Assembly (NCBI GenBank): GCA_002430925.1
Contig: DJDD01000089.1
Location: forward strand, 1-13,800
Reading direction: 5' to 3'
Length of the DNA: 13,800 nt
Source: Flavobacteriales bacterium UBA5933
Lineage (GTDB): Bacteria > Bacteroidota > Bacteroidia > Flavobacteriales > Weeksellaceae
Every line of letters starts with the position of its first letter. The stretch's first letter is position 1. Shown here in pieces: positions 1 to 7,426 of this stretch. Made by a program: the position numbers and the translations under genes. Below the pieces are notes generated by a model. The model was not told the origin of the DNA and ran no database searches. It saw only the letters and a program-made list of their open reading frames with translations.

Positions 1-119
1 AATCACTATTGCAAATTCATGTTTATAAATTTAAAATGATTTTGTGATTCATTATAAATAAAATAATAAATTATTGATATATAAAAGAAATAATTATATT
101 AATATTGTACTAAATTAAT

Positions 120-150
120 ATAGATATAGTTTTATAAAATTAATATCTAT
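120..150. repeat. AT-rich inverted repeat upstream of the acyltransferase
   Basis: ATAGATAT at 120-127 is matched by ATATCTAT at 143-150, giving an 8-bp stem with a 15-nt loop. It could be the terminator of a gene lying left of the window or a regulatory hairpin, but in DNA this AT-rich such stems arise often by chance. The rest of 1-195 shows no gene and no perfect TAnnTTTG promoter; TATATTTT at 163-170 is one base off. Confidence 0.25.
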
Positions 151-195
151 TGTTTCGTAAAATATATTTTTATGTGTAACTACTATCAATAATTA

Positions 196-1209
196 ATGAA
201 TAATCAGAATAATTTAAATATTCTAAGACTAATTTTTGCGTCTTCAGTTATTATTTCTCATTCATATCCATTAACAAATAATATTGAGATATTTCAAAAA
301 TTGACTAATGAACAAGTTGATTTAGGACGGTTATCTGTAGAAATTTTTTTTATAATTAGTGGATATTTAATCTTTAAAAGTTTAAATTTTAGTAAATCTA
401 TAATTAGTTATTTATGGAAAAGAATTTTGAGGTTATTTCCAGCTTTGATAGTGATGTTAATTTTTACAACTATAATTGTAATCTTTGTTAATACCTCAAA
501 AAACATCTTTCTTCAAAATGATTTCTATTCATATATTCCAAATAATCTTTCTTTGTATAGAGTCCAATATAATATAAATGGAGTTTTTGAGAATAACCTA
601 TATTCAAAAACTATTAATGGTAGTTTATGGACTTTATATTATGAATTTACAATGTATTTAATTATAATTCCATTTATCGTTATAAAGAGTAAGAAATGGA
701 ATTTAATAATATTAATTATTATTTTTTTACTTCTTAGTTTTTTTCATCTATTTAAACCTAATTTTTTTCATGGAATATTTAAAATATTAGAATTAAATAG
801 TCTTGAATTTTATAGATTAAGTTTATATTTTATTGCTGGTTCAATTTTATCATTATTAAACTTAAATAAAATAAAAAATAATAGAATAATATATTTATTA
901 ATTTCAATATTAATACTTTCATTATACTTTAATATATACAAATTTACTTCAATTTTTTTATTACCATTTATTGTTATAATTATAGGCTTATCTTTTAATA
1001 AAAAAACTTGGAAATTTACAGAAAAAATAGGAGACTTATCATATGGTATTTATATATATGGCTTTTTAATTCAACAAACTTTGATGAATTACTTTAATTT
1101 AAATCATATTGAATTAAGTTTATATTCAATGTTCTTTACAGTTATTTTAGCATATTTATCTTGGCATTTAATAGAAAAGAAAGCTTTAAATTATAAAAAT
1201 TTTATATAA
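196..1209 (+). CDS. Membrane acyltransferase of the acyltransferase-3 family (OafA/NodX type)
   Basis: A 337-residue integral membrane protein that should transfer an acyl group, usually acetyl, onto a cell-surface sugar such as O-antigen, capsule or exopolysaccharide. Family hallmarks are visible: Arg11 in the first helix, the catalytic-type His22 in the ISHSYP motif, SGYLIF near 55-60, the basic stretch KRILRLFP at 75-82, NGSLWTLYYEF at 141-151, and a late GDLSYGIYIYGF segment. About ten hydrophobic helices fill nearly the whole protein. There is no SGNH esterase domain at the C-terminus, so it is the short, single-domain form. The start is the first ATG of the frame, without a Shine-Dalgarno sequence, as is usual in this phylum. 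The gene is visibly more AT-rich than gyrB or mdh and has no glycosyltransferase neighbour inside the window. The family assignment is firm; the acceptor sugar is unknown. Confidence 0.9.
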   Translation: MNNQNNLNILRLIFASSVIISHSYPLTNNIEIFQKLTNEQVDLGRLSVEIFFIISGYLIFKSLNFSKSIISYLWKRILRLFPALIVMLIFTTIIVIFVNTSKNIFLQNDFYSYIPNNLSLYRVQYNINGVFENNLYSKTINGSLWTLYYEFTMYLIIIPFIVIKSKKWNLIILIIIFLLLSFFHLFKPNFFHGIFKILELNSLEFYRLSLYFIAGSILSLLNLNKIKNNRIIYLLISILILSLYFNIYKFTSIFLLPFIVIIIGLSFNKKTWKFTEKIGDLSYGIYIYGFLIQQTLMNYFNLNHIELSLYSMFFTVILAYLSWHLIEKKALNYKNFI

Positions 1210-1210
1210 C

Positions 1211-1240
1211 ATTGTACTTTTACATAACACAATTTTTTTT
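1211..1240 (+). terminator. Weak possible terminator after the acyltransferase
   Basis: ATTGT at 1211-1215 can pair with ACAAT at 1229-1233 and is followed by a run of eight T to 1240. The stem is only 5 bp and all but one pair is A-T, so it is a weak candidate that rests mainly on its position just after the stop codon and its T-run. The remaining 1241-1422 holds no gene or clear promoter. Confidence 0.25.
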
Positions 1241-1422
1241 GATATAAATTCAGAAAAAATAAAAAAATAGTATAGCTATAATCAGAACTTTTTATAATCA
1301 TACAAATATGTTTTCTTAAAATAATAAAGTTTTTTGTTTAAAGGTTGAAAAATTAAAATACTTATATTTTTATTAATAAAGTACAACTATTTTTTCGTTA
1401 AAAAGTAGTACTAGATAATTTT

Positions 1423-1836
1423 ATGAAAAACTTAATTAAAACACAATTAACATTTAATAGTAAGTTTGTGATGATTACAATAAACTTTGCTTTATTCGGT
1501 CTATTATTAGCCGTAATCACAAATGTTAATTTAGATAAAAACACTATGATAATGATTATTCTATCATTTTTTATAGTAAATTCTTTACTGTTGTTGTTCT
1601 TTATTAATTGGGTTTTGAATAGATTTAGGTTTAATGAATTTTATCTAAAAAATGATATTAGTGGTTTTGATGTTTTAACTATTATATCAAATGAATTAAA
1701 TATATCTATAAAAAATATTGAAGGAAATATTTTTTACACTTCATATACTCAAAAAATAAGATTACGAAACAAAAGGGTGAAAGATGTTTTTTTTTATGAT
1801 AGAAGGTCAGAGAATTTTCTTGAATATTCAAAATAG
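1423..1836 (+). CDS. Small two-helix membrane protein of unknown function, probably frameshifted at its 3' end
   Basis: I do not recognise a family. The 137 residues contain two hydrophobic segments, about 15-35 and 42-63, joined by a short polar turn (NVNLDKN), so the protein should be an inner-membrane hairpin. A polar domain of about 70 residues follows (FNEFYLKNDISGFDVL, then a basic stretch IRLRNKRVKD). The arrangement resembles small membrane proteins with a soluble beta-rich tail, but that is inference. The frame crosses nine T at 1787-1795 and stops 41 bases later. Reading one base later after the T-run stays open for about 49 codons to a TAA at 1931-1933, directly beside a hairpin. 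The intact product would then have about 169 residues. The start ATG at 1423 follows AGATAATTTT with no Shine-Dalgarno. It converges on the MscS gene. Confidence 0.6.
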   Translation: MKNLIKTQLTFNSKFVMITINFALFGLLLAVITNVNLDKNTMIMIILSFFIVNSLLLLFFINWVLNRFRFNEFYLKNDISGFDVLTIISNELNISIKNIEGNIFYTSYTQKIRLRNKRVKDVFFYDRRSENFLEYSK

Positions 1837-1933
1837 AGATGATTCTATTTTTATTTACAGTGAAGATCTCATAACGAAAAAGATAAAGAAAATATTAATG
1901 GATTATTCGCAACATAATTTTTTAAAAAAATAA
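1787..1933 (+). pseudogene. Probable out-of-frame 3' end of the small membrane-protein gene
   Basis: After the T9 run, the frame running through codon 1835-1837 encodes a protein-like tail: MIEGQRIFLNIQ, then NRDDSIFIYSEDL, then ITKKIKKILMDY, ending at TAA 1931-1933. It lacks its own plausible start unless the ATG at 1784 or 1796 is used. Removing one T joins it in frame to the 1423 gene. The stop lies one base before the 1934-1973 hairpin, where a gene end is expected, whereas the 1836 stop leaves about 100 bases of 3' leader. A homopolymer sequencing error, a real mutation, or slippage-based phase variation would all look the same here. Confidence 0.5.
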
Positions 1934-1973
1934 GTAGATATTAAGTTTTCTAAATTTTAAATATAATATCTAC
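1934..1973. terminator. Bidirectional terminator-like hairpin between convergent genes
   Basis: GTAGATATTA at 1934-1943 and TAATATCTAC at 1964-1973 form a perfect 10-bp stem with a 20-nt loop. It sits between the plus-strand small membrane-protein gene and the minus-strand MscS gene. On the plus strand it is followed by AAAAGTTTTTATTTT. The low GC of the stem makes it a weaker terminator than those at 5955 and 12567. Confidence 0.55.
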
Positions 1974-1990
1974 AAAAGTTTTTATTTTAA

Positions 1991-2866
1991 TTATCCTTTT
2001 TGACTTTCTGTAATTTTTACTTCCAAAATATTATTAGGTAACTTATAACCTTTAGCTAATATTGTTTGAAAAGTTTTTAGCATAATATTGCTTCGTAATT
2101 TTTTATCAGTATCAATATTATTTTTTATACTAATCCAATATTCAATTTTTAGATTCACAGTACTAGCAGACAATTCTTCAATAAAAATAAGTGGTTCTGG
2201 ATCAGTTAAAACTTGATCAAATTCTTTTAAAATTCCTTCGATAAGTAGAATTATATTCTGAATATCATCATTATAATCTAAACCTATTTCAAATTCATCT
2301 CTAATTACATGATCTACAGTGTAATTTTGTAAAGCTTCAGTCACCATTGTTCCGTTAGGAATAAAAACATTTCGTCCATCCAAACCTTTTATAATCGTTT
2401 CTCGCAATGACATAGAAACTACTTTTCCTTTTATATCGTTAATTTCTATAATATCACCAATTTCAAAAGGTCGACTAAACGCCATCGAAATACCAGATAA
2501 AAAATTTTCTCCAATATCTTTTAAAGCAAATCCTAAAACAAACGTTCCAATTCCAGCTCCAGTTAAAATATCAGCTGTAATCTGTCCCCAACCTAAAATC
2601 GTTAAGCAAATGATTATTAGTAAAATAAATAAAACAAGACTAATTATCTTAACAAGGAAATCGCTAACTAAAGGATCAGAAGATTTTTTATCAATAATTT
2701 TAAATGCTATTTTACTAGAATATCGAATAATTAAAATACCAATTAGTCCAACAATTATTGACAAAGCAATGGATGGAAGAATTTTTAAAAAATAATTCCA
2801 AGAACTAATAAGTAACTCATCGAAACGAATAATTTCCTCATTGAGTATAACGTCTTTTACATTCAT
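1991..2866 (-). CDS. Small-conductance mechanosensitive channel, MscS family
   Basis: This 291-residue protein has the size and plan of the short MscS channels, which form heptameric inner-membrane pores that open under membrane tension and release solutes on hypo-osmotic shock. Hydrophobic helices lie at about 29-49 and 70-93. The third, pore-lining helix at about 97-127 has the glycine/alanine-rich pattern TGAGIGTFVLGFALKD. It is followed by the family signature NFLSGISMAFSRPFEIGD (121-138) and the beta domain containing INDIKGKVVSMSLRETII and NVFIPNG. The C-terminal alpha/beta domain runs to about 285. It is divergently transcribed from gyrB, with 155 bp between the two starts. Nothing is missing and there is no large periplasmic extension. 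The start ATG at 2866 follows an A-rich leader, typical for the phylum. Confidence 0.95.
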   Translation of the reverse strand: MNVKDVILNEEIIRFDELLISSWNYFLKILPSIALSIIVGLIGILIIRYSSKIAFKIIDKKSSDPLVSDFLVKIISLVLFILLIIICLTILGWGQITADILTGAGIGTFVLGFALKDIGENFLSGISMAFSRPFEIGDIIEINDIKGKVVSMSLRETIIKGLDGRNVFIPNGTMVTEALQNYTVDHVIRDEFEIGLDYNDDIQNIILLIEGILKEFDQVLTDPEPLIFIEELSASTVNLKIEYWISIKNNIDTDKKLRSNIMLKTFQTILAKGYKLPNNILEVKITESQKG

Positions 2867-2890
2867 TTTTTTGGTTAATTAATTTACGAA

Positions 2891-2898
2891 TAAATATA
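2891..2898 (-). promoter_or_regulatory. Possible -7 element of the MscS gene
   Basis: On the minus strand the bases read TATATTTA, one mismatch from the Bacteroidota -7 consensus TAnnTTTG, about 24 bases upstream of the ATG. No TTG or TTTG is present at the -33 distance, so support is modest. Confidence 0.3.
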
Positions 2899-2986
2899 GT
2901 TCATTTTTATTTTGTTAATGTTTTTTTAACCATTTAATTTAAGGCTCTTTTATTCAAAAATAAGAGGAAATTTCACTAGAATTCAT

Positions 2987-2994
2987 TATATTTG
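2987..2994 (+). promoter_or_regulatory. Probable -7 element of the gyrB promoter
   Basis: TATATTTG matches the Bacteroidota sigma -7 consensus TAnnTTTG exactly and lies 27 bases before the gyrB ATG, giving an expected leader of about 20 nt. The -33 motif is poor: there is no TTG at the usual 17-23 base spacing. An imperfect hairpin (CTCTTTTATT, loop, AATAAGAG; 2945-2966) occupies the place where the -33 contact would be, which might matter for supercoiling-sensitive control; that last point is speculation. Confidence 0.5.
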
Positions 2995-3021
2995 TTTGTT
3001 TTAAAAAGTTAGAGACATATT

Positions 3022-4965
3022 ATGAGTAACAACACATATACAGCGGATAATATCCAAGCATTAGAAGGAATGGAGCACGTACGCTTACGTCCTTCGATGT
3101 ATATCGGAGATGTAGGAGTTAGAGGATTACACCATTTGGTTTATGAAGTAGTAGATAACTCTATCGATGAAGCTTTAGCAGGATATTGCGATACAATTAA
3201 AGTTACAATTTTAGAAGGGAATTCAATTCGTGTAGAAGATAACGGTCGAGGAATTCCAGTTGATTTACATAAAAAAGAAGGAAAATCAGCGCTTGAGGTT
3301 GTAATGACTAAAATTGGTGCTGGTGGTAAATTTGATAAGGATACATATAAAGTATCTGGAGGTTTACACGGGGTTGGTGTTTCATGTGTGAATGCACTTT
3401 CTAACCATTTAACAGCAGAAGTATATAAGAACGGTAAAAAATACGTTCAGGAATATGCAAAAGGAAAACCTTTATTCGATGTAAAAGAAGTAGGGGAAAC
3501 AGAGAAAAATGGAACAATAGTTACTTTTACTCCAGATGATACGATTTTTCAGGAAGTACAAACATATAATTATCAAACTTTAGCAAACCGTTTAAGAGAA
3601 TTATCTTTCTTGAACAAAGGAATTAATATTACTTTGACAGACGAAAGAGAAAAAGATGCTGATGGTAATTTCATTACAGAACTTTTTCATTCTGATGAAG
3701 GTTTAAAAGAGTTTGTTGAGTTTGTTGATGGAAATCGAGAAGCTATTATGGACAAAGTAATCTTTATGGAAGGAGAGCGTGAAGGAATTCCAGTTGAGGT
3801 TGCAATGAGATATAATACTTCTTACACAGAAAATGTACATTCTTACGTAAATAATATTAATACACACGAAGGAGGAACACACTTATCTGGTTTCCGTCGT
3901 GCTTTAACTCGTACGCTTAAAAAATACGCTGAGGAAAACTTTAATCTAGCAAAAGAGAAAGTAGAGATTGTTGGTGATGATTTCCGTGAGGGATTAACAG
4001 CTGTAATTTCTGTAAAAGTGATGGAACCTCAGTTTGAAGGTCAAACAAAAACTAAATTAGGAAACTCTGAAGTTTCTCCTGCTGTTGATAAAATAGTAGC
4101 AGAAATGTTAACTAATTTCTTAGAAGAAAATCCTGCAGAAGCAAAATTAATTGTAGATAAAGTAATTTTAGCAGCAAAAGCTCGTCAGGCAGCTAAGAAA
4201 GCTAGAGAGATGGTACAACGTAAAAATCCTATGGGAGGAAGCGGTTTACCAGGGAAATTAGCAGACTGTTCTTCTCGTAAGCCTGAAGAGTCAGAATTAT
4301 TTCTTGTCGAGGGAGATTCTGCCGGAGGTACAGCTAAACAAGGTCGTGACCGTCATTTTCAAGCTATATTACCATTACGTGGTAAAATCTTGAATGTAGA
4401 GAAAGCAATGGCACATAAAGTGTTAGATAACGAAGAAATAAAAAATATATATACTGCCTTAGGTGTAACAATAGGAACTGAAGAAGATTCAAAAGCTTTA
4501 AATCTTACGAAATTGCGTTACCATAAAGTTGTAATTATGACCGATGCCGATGTTGATGGTTCTCACATTTCAACATTGATACTTACATTCTTTTTCCGTT
4601 ATATGAAAGAATTGATAGAACAAGGACACGTTTATATTGCAACTCCACCATTATATTTAATTAAAAAAGGTGCTAAAGCTGAATATGCTTGGGATGATAA
4701 AGACCGTGAACGTTTAACAGCAGAATTCTCTACAGATGGATCTGGAAAAGGAGTAACGATTCAACGTTACAAAGGTCTTGGGGAAATGAATGCAGAACAA
4801 TTATGGGATACAACTCTTAACCCAGAGCATAGAACATTAAGAAAAGTAACAATAGATAATGCAACAGAAGCAGATCGTGTATTTTCTATGTTGATGGGAG
4901 ATGACGTTCCACCACGTAGAGAGTTTATTGAGAAAAATGCTCATTATGCAAATATCGATGTTTAA
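3022..4965 (+). CDS. gyrB: DNA gyrase subunit B
   Basis: ATPase and TOPRIM subunit of gyrase (A2B2), which uses ATP to introduce negative supercoils ahead of forks and transcription. The GHKL ATPase domain shows EVVDNSIDEA with the catalytic-type Glu42 and Asn46, VEDNGRGIP (71-79) with Asp73, GGLHGVGVSCVNALS (113-127), and the QTK loop at 341-343. The TOPRIM domain shows VEGDSAGG (429-436), PLRGKILNVEKA (451-462) and the metal site TDADVDGSHI (507-516). YKGLGEMN (583-590) and the C-terminal HYANIDV are also diagnostic. At 647 residues it is the normal Bacteroidota length, without the insertion of about 165 residues in the enterobacterial TOPRIM domain. Arg453 stands where E. coli has Lys447, a conservative difference at a quinolone-pocket position that should not be read as resistance. 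mdh follows 35 bases downstream and is probably cotranscribed. GyrB is more likely than ParE from the residue pattern and neighbourhood. Confidence 0.98.
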   Translation: MSNNTYTADNIQALEGMEHVRLRPSMYIGDVGVRGLHHLVYEVVDNSIDEALAGYCDTIKVTILEGNSIRVEDNGRGIPVDLHKKEGKSALEVVMTKIGAGGKFDKDTYKVSGGLHGVGVSCVNALSNHLTAEVYKNGKKYVQEYAKGKPLFDVKEVGETEKNGTIVTFTPDDTIFQEVQTYNYQTLANRLRELSFLNKGINITLTDEREKDADGNFITELFHSDEGLKEFVEFVDGNREAIMDKVIFMEGEREGIPVEVAMRYNTSYTENVHSYVNNINTHEGGTHLSGFRRALTRTLKKYAEENFNLAKEKVEIVGDDFREGLTAVISVKVMEPQFEGQTKTKLGNSEVSPAVDKIVAEMLTNFLEENPAEAKLIVDKVILAAKARQAAKKAREMVQRKNPMGGSGLPGKLADCSSRKPEESELFLVEGDSAGGTAKQGRDRHFQAILPLRGKILNVEKAMAHKVLDNEEIKNIYTALGVTIGTEEDSKALNLTKLRYHKVVIMTDADVDGSHISTLILTFFFRYMKELIEQGHVYIATPPLYLIKKGAKAEYAWDDKDRERLTAEFSTDGSGKGVTIQRYKGLGEMNAEQLWDTTLNPEHRTLRKVTIDNATEADRVFSMLMGDDVPPRREFIEKNAHYANIDV

Positions 4966-5000
4966 ATAAATAGTGTAAAACCAATCTTAAAATTTTTATT

Positions 5001-5927
5001 ATGAAAGTTTCAATTATAGGTGCTGGAAATGTAGGTGCAACATGCGCTCAAGTTTTAGCTTATCAACAAATTGCAGACGAAGTTGTTTTGTTAGATATCA
5101 ACGAAGGTTATGCCGAAGGTAAAGCCATGGATATTATGCAAAGTGCTAATGCAATTGGTTTTGATACTGTAGTAAAAGGATCTACAAACGATTATAAACA
5201 AACTGAAAATAGTGATGTAGTTGTTGTGACATCTGGTATACCTAGAAAACCAGGAATGACTAGAGAAGAGTTGATTTCTACAAATGTAAAAATTGTAGAA
5301 ACTGTAATCAAAAGTACTTTAGAACATTCTCCAAATGCAGTTTTAATTATTGTAACTAATCCATTAGATACGATTACTTATGCCGCATTAAAATTATCTA
5401 ATCTTCCAAAAAATAGAGTTATTGGAATGGGAAATCTTTTAGATTCTTCTCGTTTTAAATATTTCTTAAGCAAAAAATCAAATTTACCAATTAGTGAATT
5501 AGATGCTATTGTTATTGGAGGGCATGGAGATACGACAATGATTCCTTTACCGAACTATTCTAAGTACAAAGGATTGCCAATACAAGATTTCTTAACTCAA
5601 CAAGAAATTGATGAGGTTGTAAGTGAAACAATGGTTGGTGGTGCAACTCTTACAAAGTTATTAGGGACATCTGCATGGTATGCGCCAGGTGCTTCTGCAG
5701 CATATATGGTTGATGCAATCTTACATGATAAAAAGAAATTAATTCCTTGTGCTGTTTTACTAGAAGGTGAATACGATACAAATGACGTTGTAGTTGGTGT
5801 TCCTTGCGTTATTGGTAAAAATGGATGGGAAAAAATTATTGAATTAGATTTAACAGATGCTGAAAAGGAAAAGTTTAAATCTAGTGTTGATGCAATTAGA
5901 GAAGTTAATGCTCAAATTCCTTTCTAG
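5001..5927 (+). CDS. mdh: NAD-dependent malate dehydrogenase, LDH-like type
   Basis: Catalyses malate + NAD to oxaloacetate + NADH in the TCA cycle in the cytoplasm. The Rossmann motif GAGNVGA begins at residue 7, and Asp32 at the end of beta-2 (VVLLDI) selects NAD over NADP. The substrate loop reads GIPRKPGMTREE: Arg82 where lactate dehydrogenases have Gln marks malate specificity, with Arg88 as the second substrate arginine. VTNPLD holds Asn120, LLDSSRF holds Asp148 and Arg151, and GGHGD holds the catalytic His175. 308 residues is the usual length for this tetrameric class. The loop GMGNLLDSSRF differs slightly from the commoner GMAGVLDSARF, without loss of any catalytic residue. It lies 35 bases after gyrB on the same strand and ends at a strong terminator, so gyrB-mdh is probably one transcription unit. 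Confidence 0.96.
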   Translation: MKVSIIGAGNVGATCAQVLAYQQIADEVVLLDINEGYAEGKAMDIMQSANAIGFDTVVKGSTNDYKQTENSDVVVVTSGIPRKPGMTREELISTNVKIVETVIKSTLEHSPNAVLIIVTNPLDTITYAALKLSNLPKNRVIGMGNLLDSSRFKYFLSKKSNLPISELDAIVIGGHGDTTMIPLPNYSKYKGLPIQDFLTQQEIDEVVSETMVGGATLTKLLGTSAWYAPGASAAYMVDAILHDKKKLIPCAVLLEGEYDTNDVVVGVPCVIGKNGWEKIIELDLTDAEKEKFKSSVDAIREVNAQIPF

Positions 5928-5954
5928 GATTTATTAATTGAAAATTTATAAAAC

Positions 5955-5983
5955 AAAAAACTCGACATATTGTCGAGTTTTTT
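5955..5983. terminator. Strong bidirectional intrinsic terminator between mdh and the TolC-like gene
   Basis: CTCGACA (5961-5967), loop TAT, TGTCGAG (5971-5977) form a perfect 7-bp stem flanked by six A on the left and six T on the right. It therefore reads as a Rho-independent terminator on either strand, ending mdh (plus) and the exporter operon (minus). Confidence 0.92.
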
Positions 5984-6016
5984 ATTTTATACTGATTGAT
6001 TAAATAACTTCAATAA

Positions 6017-7426
6017 TTAATTAGATATTAAAAAATTTTCTTTCATCCATTTTAATTTATTGAAGCTTTTTACAAATTTTGTTCGAATCGAAATAAATTT
6101 TTCTTGAGCATCAATTACTTTATTTTCTCTGGAATTAATTAAGAAAAGAGAGCTTTCTCCATTAGCATACTTTATTTCTTCAGCAGATAAAAGTCGTTCA
6201 TAATTTTTTAAATTATTCTGAGATAAATCTATTTGTGAATGATAGTTGAGAATCTCGTTTTTATAGGTTTCTATTTTAGTATCCAATTCTCTACTTTTCA
6301 TTTTAGTATCTAAATTATTTTGATTTAATTTTAATTTTGCTATTTCATAATTTGCTCTTGCTTCTCTCAGAAAAATGGGAATTTCTAATTTAATTCCATA
6401 TTGAAAATTATTATCAAAAAAAGGTAAATAATCAGCAGAGTAATTTTCTTTATTATAAAAATTATATGTAAAATCAATTTTAGGTAAAAAACTTTGCCAT
6501 TTCAAACGTTTTTCGCTTTCTAGTATATATTGTTTTTGGTTGTAATATAATATAGAAAAATGAGTGTCCATTTCTTGAGATTGAACATCATTAATCAAAA
6601 ATTCATAATCTGTAAAAGCTATATTTTCTTCTAAATTATCAGCTGGATAAATCATTTCTGTTAATTCATAGATTTCTTGATTATCTTTCCATAGATATAG
6701 TTGTAATTGTTGTGTACTTTTTACAAAATTAAGGAATGCTTCGCGTTGTTGTAATTCAAAACCTTGTAATTGCGATAAAGCTTCAATTGTATCAATTGCT
6801 GCTTTTTCTCCATATTCAAATGTCTTTTTTGTAAAAGATAATCGGTCCTTATTTATTTCGACAATTTCAGTTTTTAATTTATATACTTCATAATTTTGTA
6901 CCCATTCCCAATAACTATTTTCTGCATCAAGAAGCAATTCATTCGTTAGAACTTTTTGTTCTGCTTCAGTCATTTTTTGTGCATATTTTGCTTGCTCAAG
7001 CATTGCTCTTCTTTTGTCATAAAGAAGATTTTTGGCTAATGGAATAGTAATACCAAACTGATAAAGTCCACCTTTGGTTTCGCTAGTATTTATTTTATCT
7101 CCATTAAGATGATTATATCCACCATGTATATCTATTCCATACCAAGTAGGAATACCTAGTTCTATGTTTTTTTGTTCATAATATCTTGTTCCATCAATAT
7201 TTTTCTCTCCAATTTTTGCAGCTAATGTAGGATCAAAATTTCCTCTTGCTTTAGTTATTTCTGAAGTGGCAATTTTGTTTTGTATTTGATATTTAATGGC
7301 TAATGGATGATAGTTTTTAACAACTGAAATAAACTCATTAGCAGAAATTTTTAAAGAATCTTGAGCAAAGCAAAATTGAAAAAATAGCAAGAAAAAAACA
7401 AAGATTACTTTATTTACCTTTATCAT
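6017..7426 (-). CDS. TolC-family outer-membrane channel protein
   Basis: Outer-membrane exit duct of a tripartite exporter. Residues 1-22 form a signal peptide (basic start, hydrophobic FVFFLLFFQFCF, cleavage after FAQ). The mature 447 residues are rich in charged and glutamine-containing alpha-helical heptads, with two related halves each containing long coiled helices (for example LEQAKYAQKMTEAEQKV and ANYEIAKLKLNQN). Between them are beta-strand-like stretches such as YGIDIHGGYNHL and FQYGIKLEIPIF. This is the outer-membrane efflux protein pattern at normal length. Its ATG overlaps the last 17 bases of the HlyD-type gene, showing translational coupling, and it is the last gene of the operon. 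Cys19 lies inside the signal peptide but the context FCFAQ fits signal peptidase I better than a lipobox. The substrate is not revealed by the sequence. Confidence 0.9.
   Translation of the reverse strand: MIKVNKVIFVFFLLFFQFCFAQDSLKISANEFISVVKNYHPLAIKYQIQNKIATSEITKARGNFDPTLAAKIGEKNIDGTRYYEQKNIELGIPTWYGIDIHGGYNHLNGDKINTSETKGGLYQFGITIPLAKNLLYDKRRAMLEQAKYAQKMTEAEQKVLTNELLLDAENSYWEWVQNYEVYKLKTEIVEINKDRLSFTKKTFEYGEKAAIDTIEALSQLQGFELQQREAFLNFVKSTQQLQLYLWKDNQEIYELTEMIYPADNLEENIAFTDYEFLINDVQSQEMDTHFSILYYNQKQYILESEKRLKWQSFLPKIDFTYNFYNKENYSADYLPFFDNNFQYGIKLEIPIFLREARANYEIAKLKLNQNNLDTKMKSRELDTKIETYKNEILNYHSQIDLSQNNLKNYERLLSAEEIKYANGESSLFLINSRENKVIDAQEKFISIRTKFVKSFNKLKWMKENFLISN

Noticed and set aside
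5001..5927. Lactate dehydrogenase
   Set aside because: Arg82 in GIPRKPGM at the specificity position indicates malate; lactate enzymes carry Gln there.
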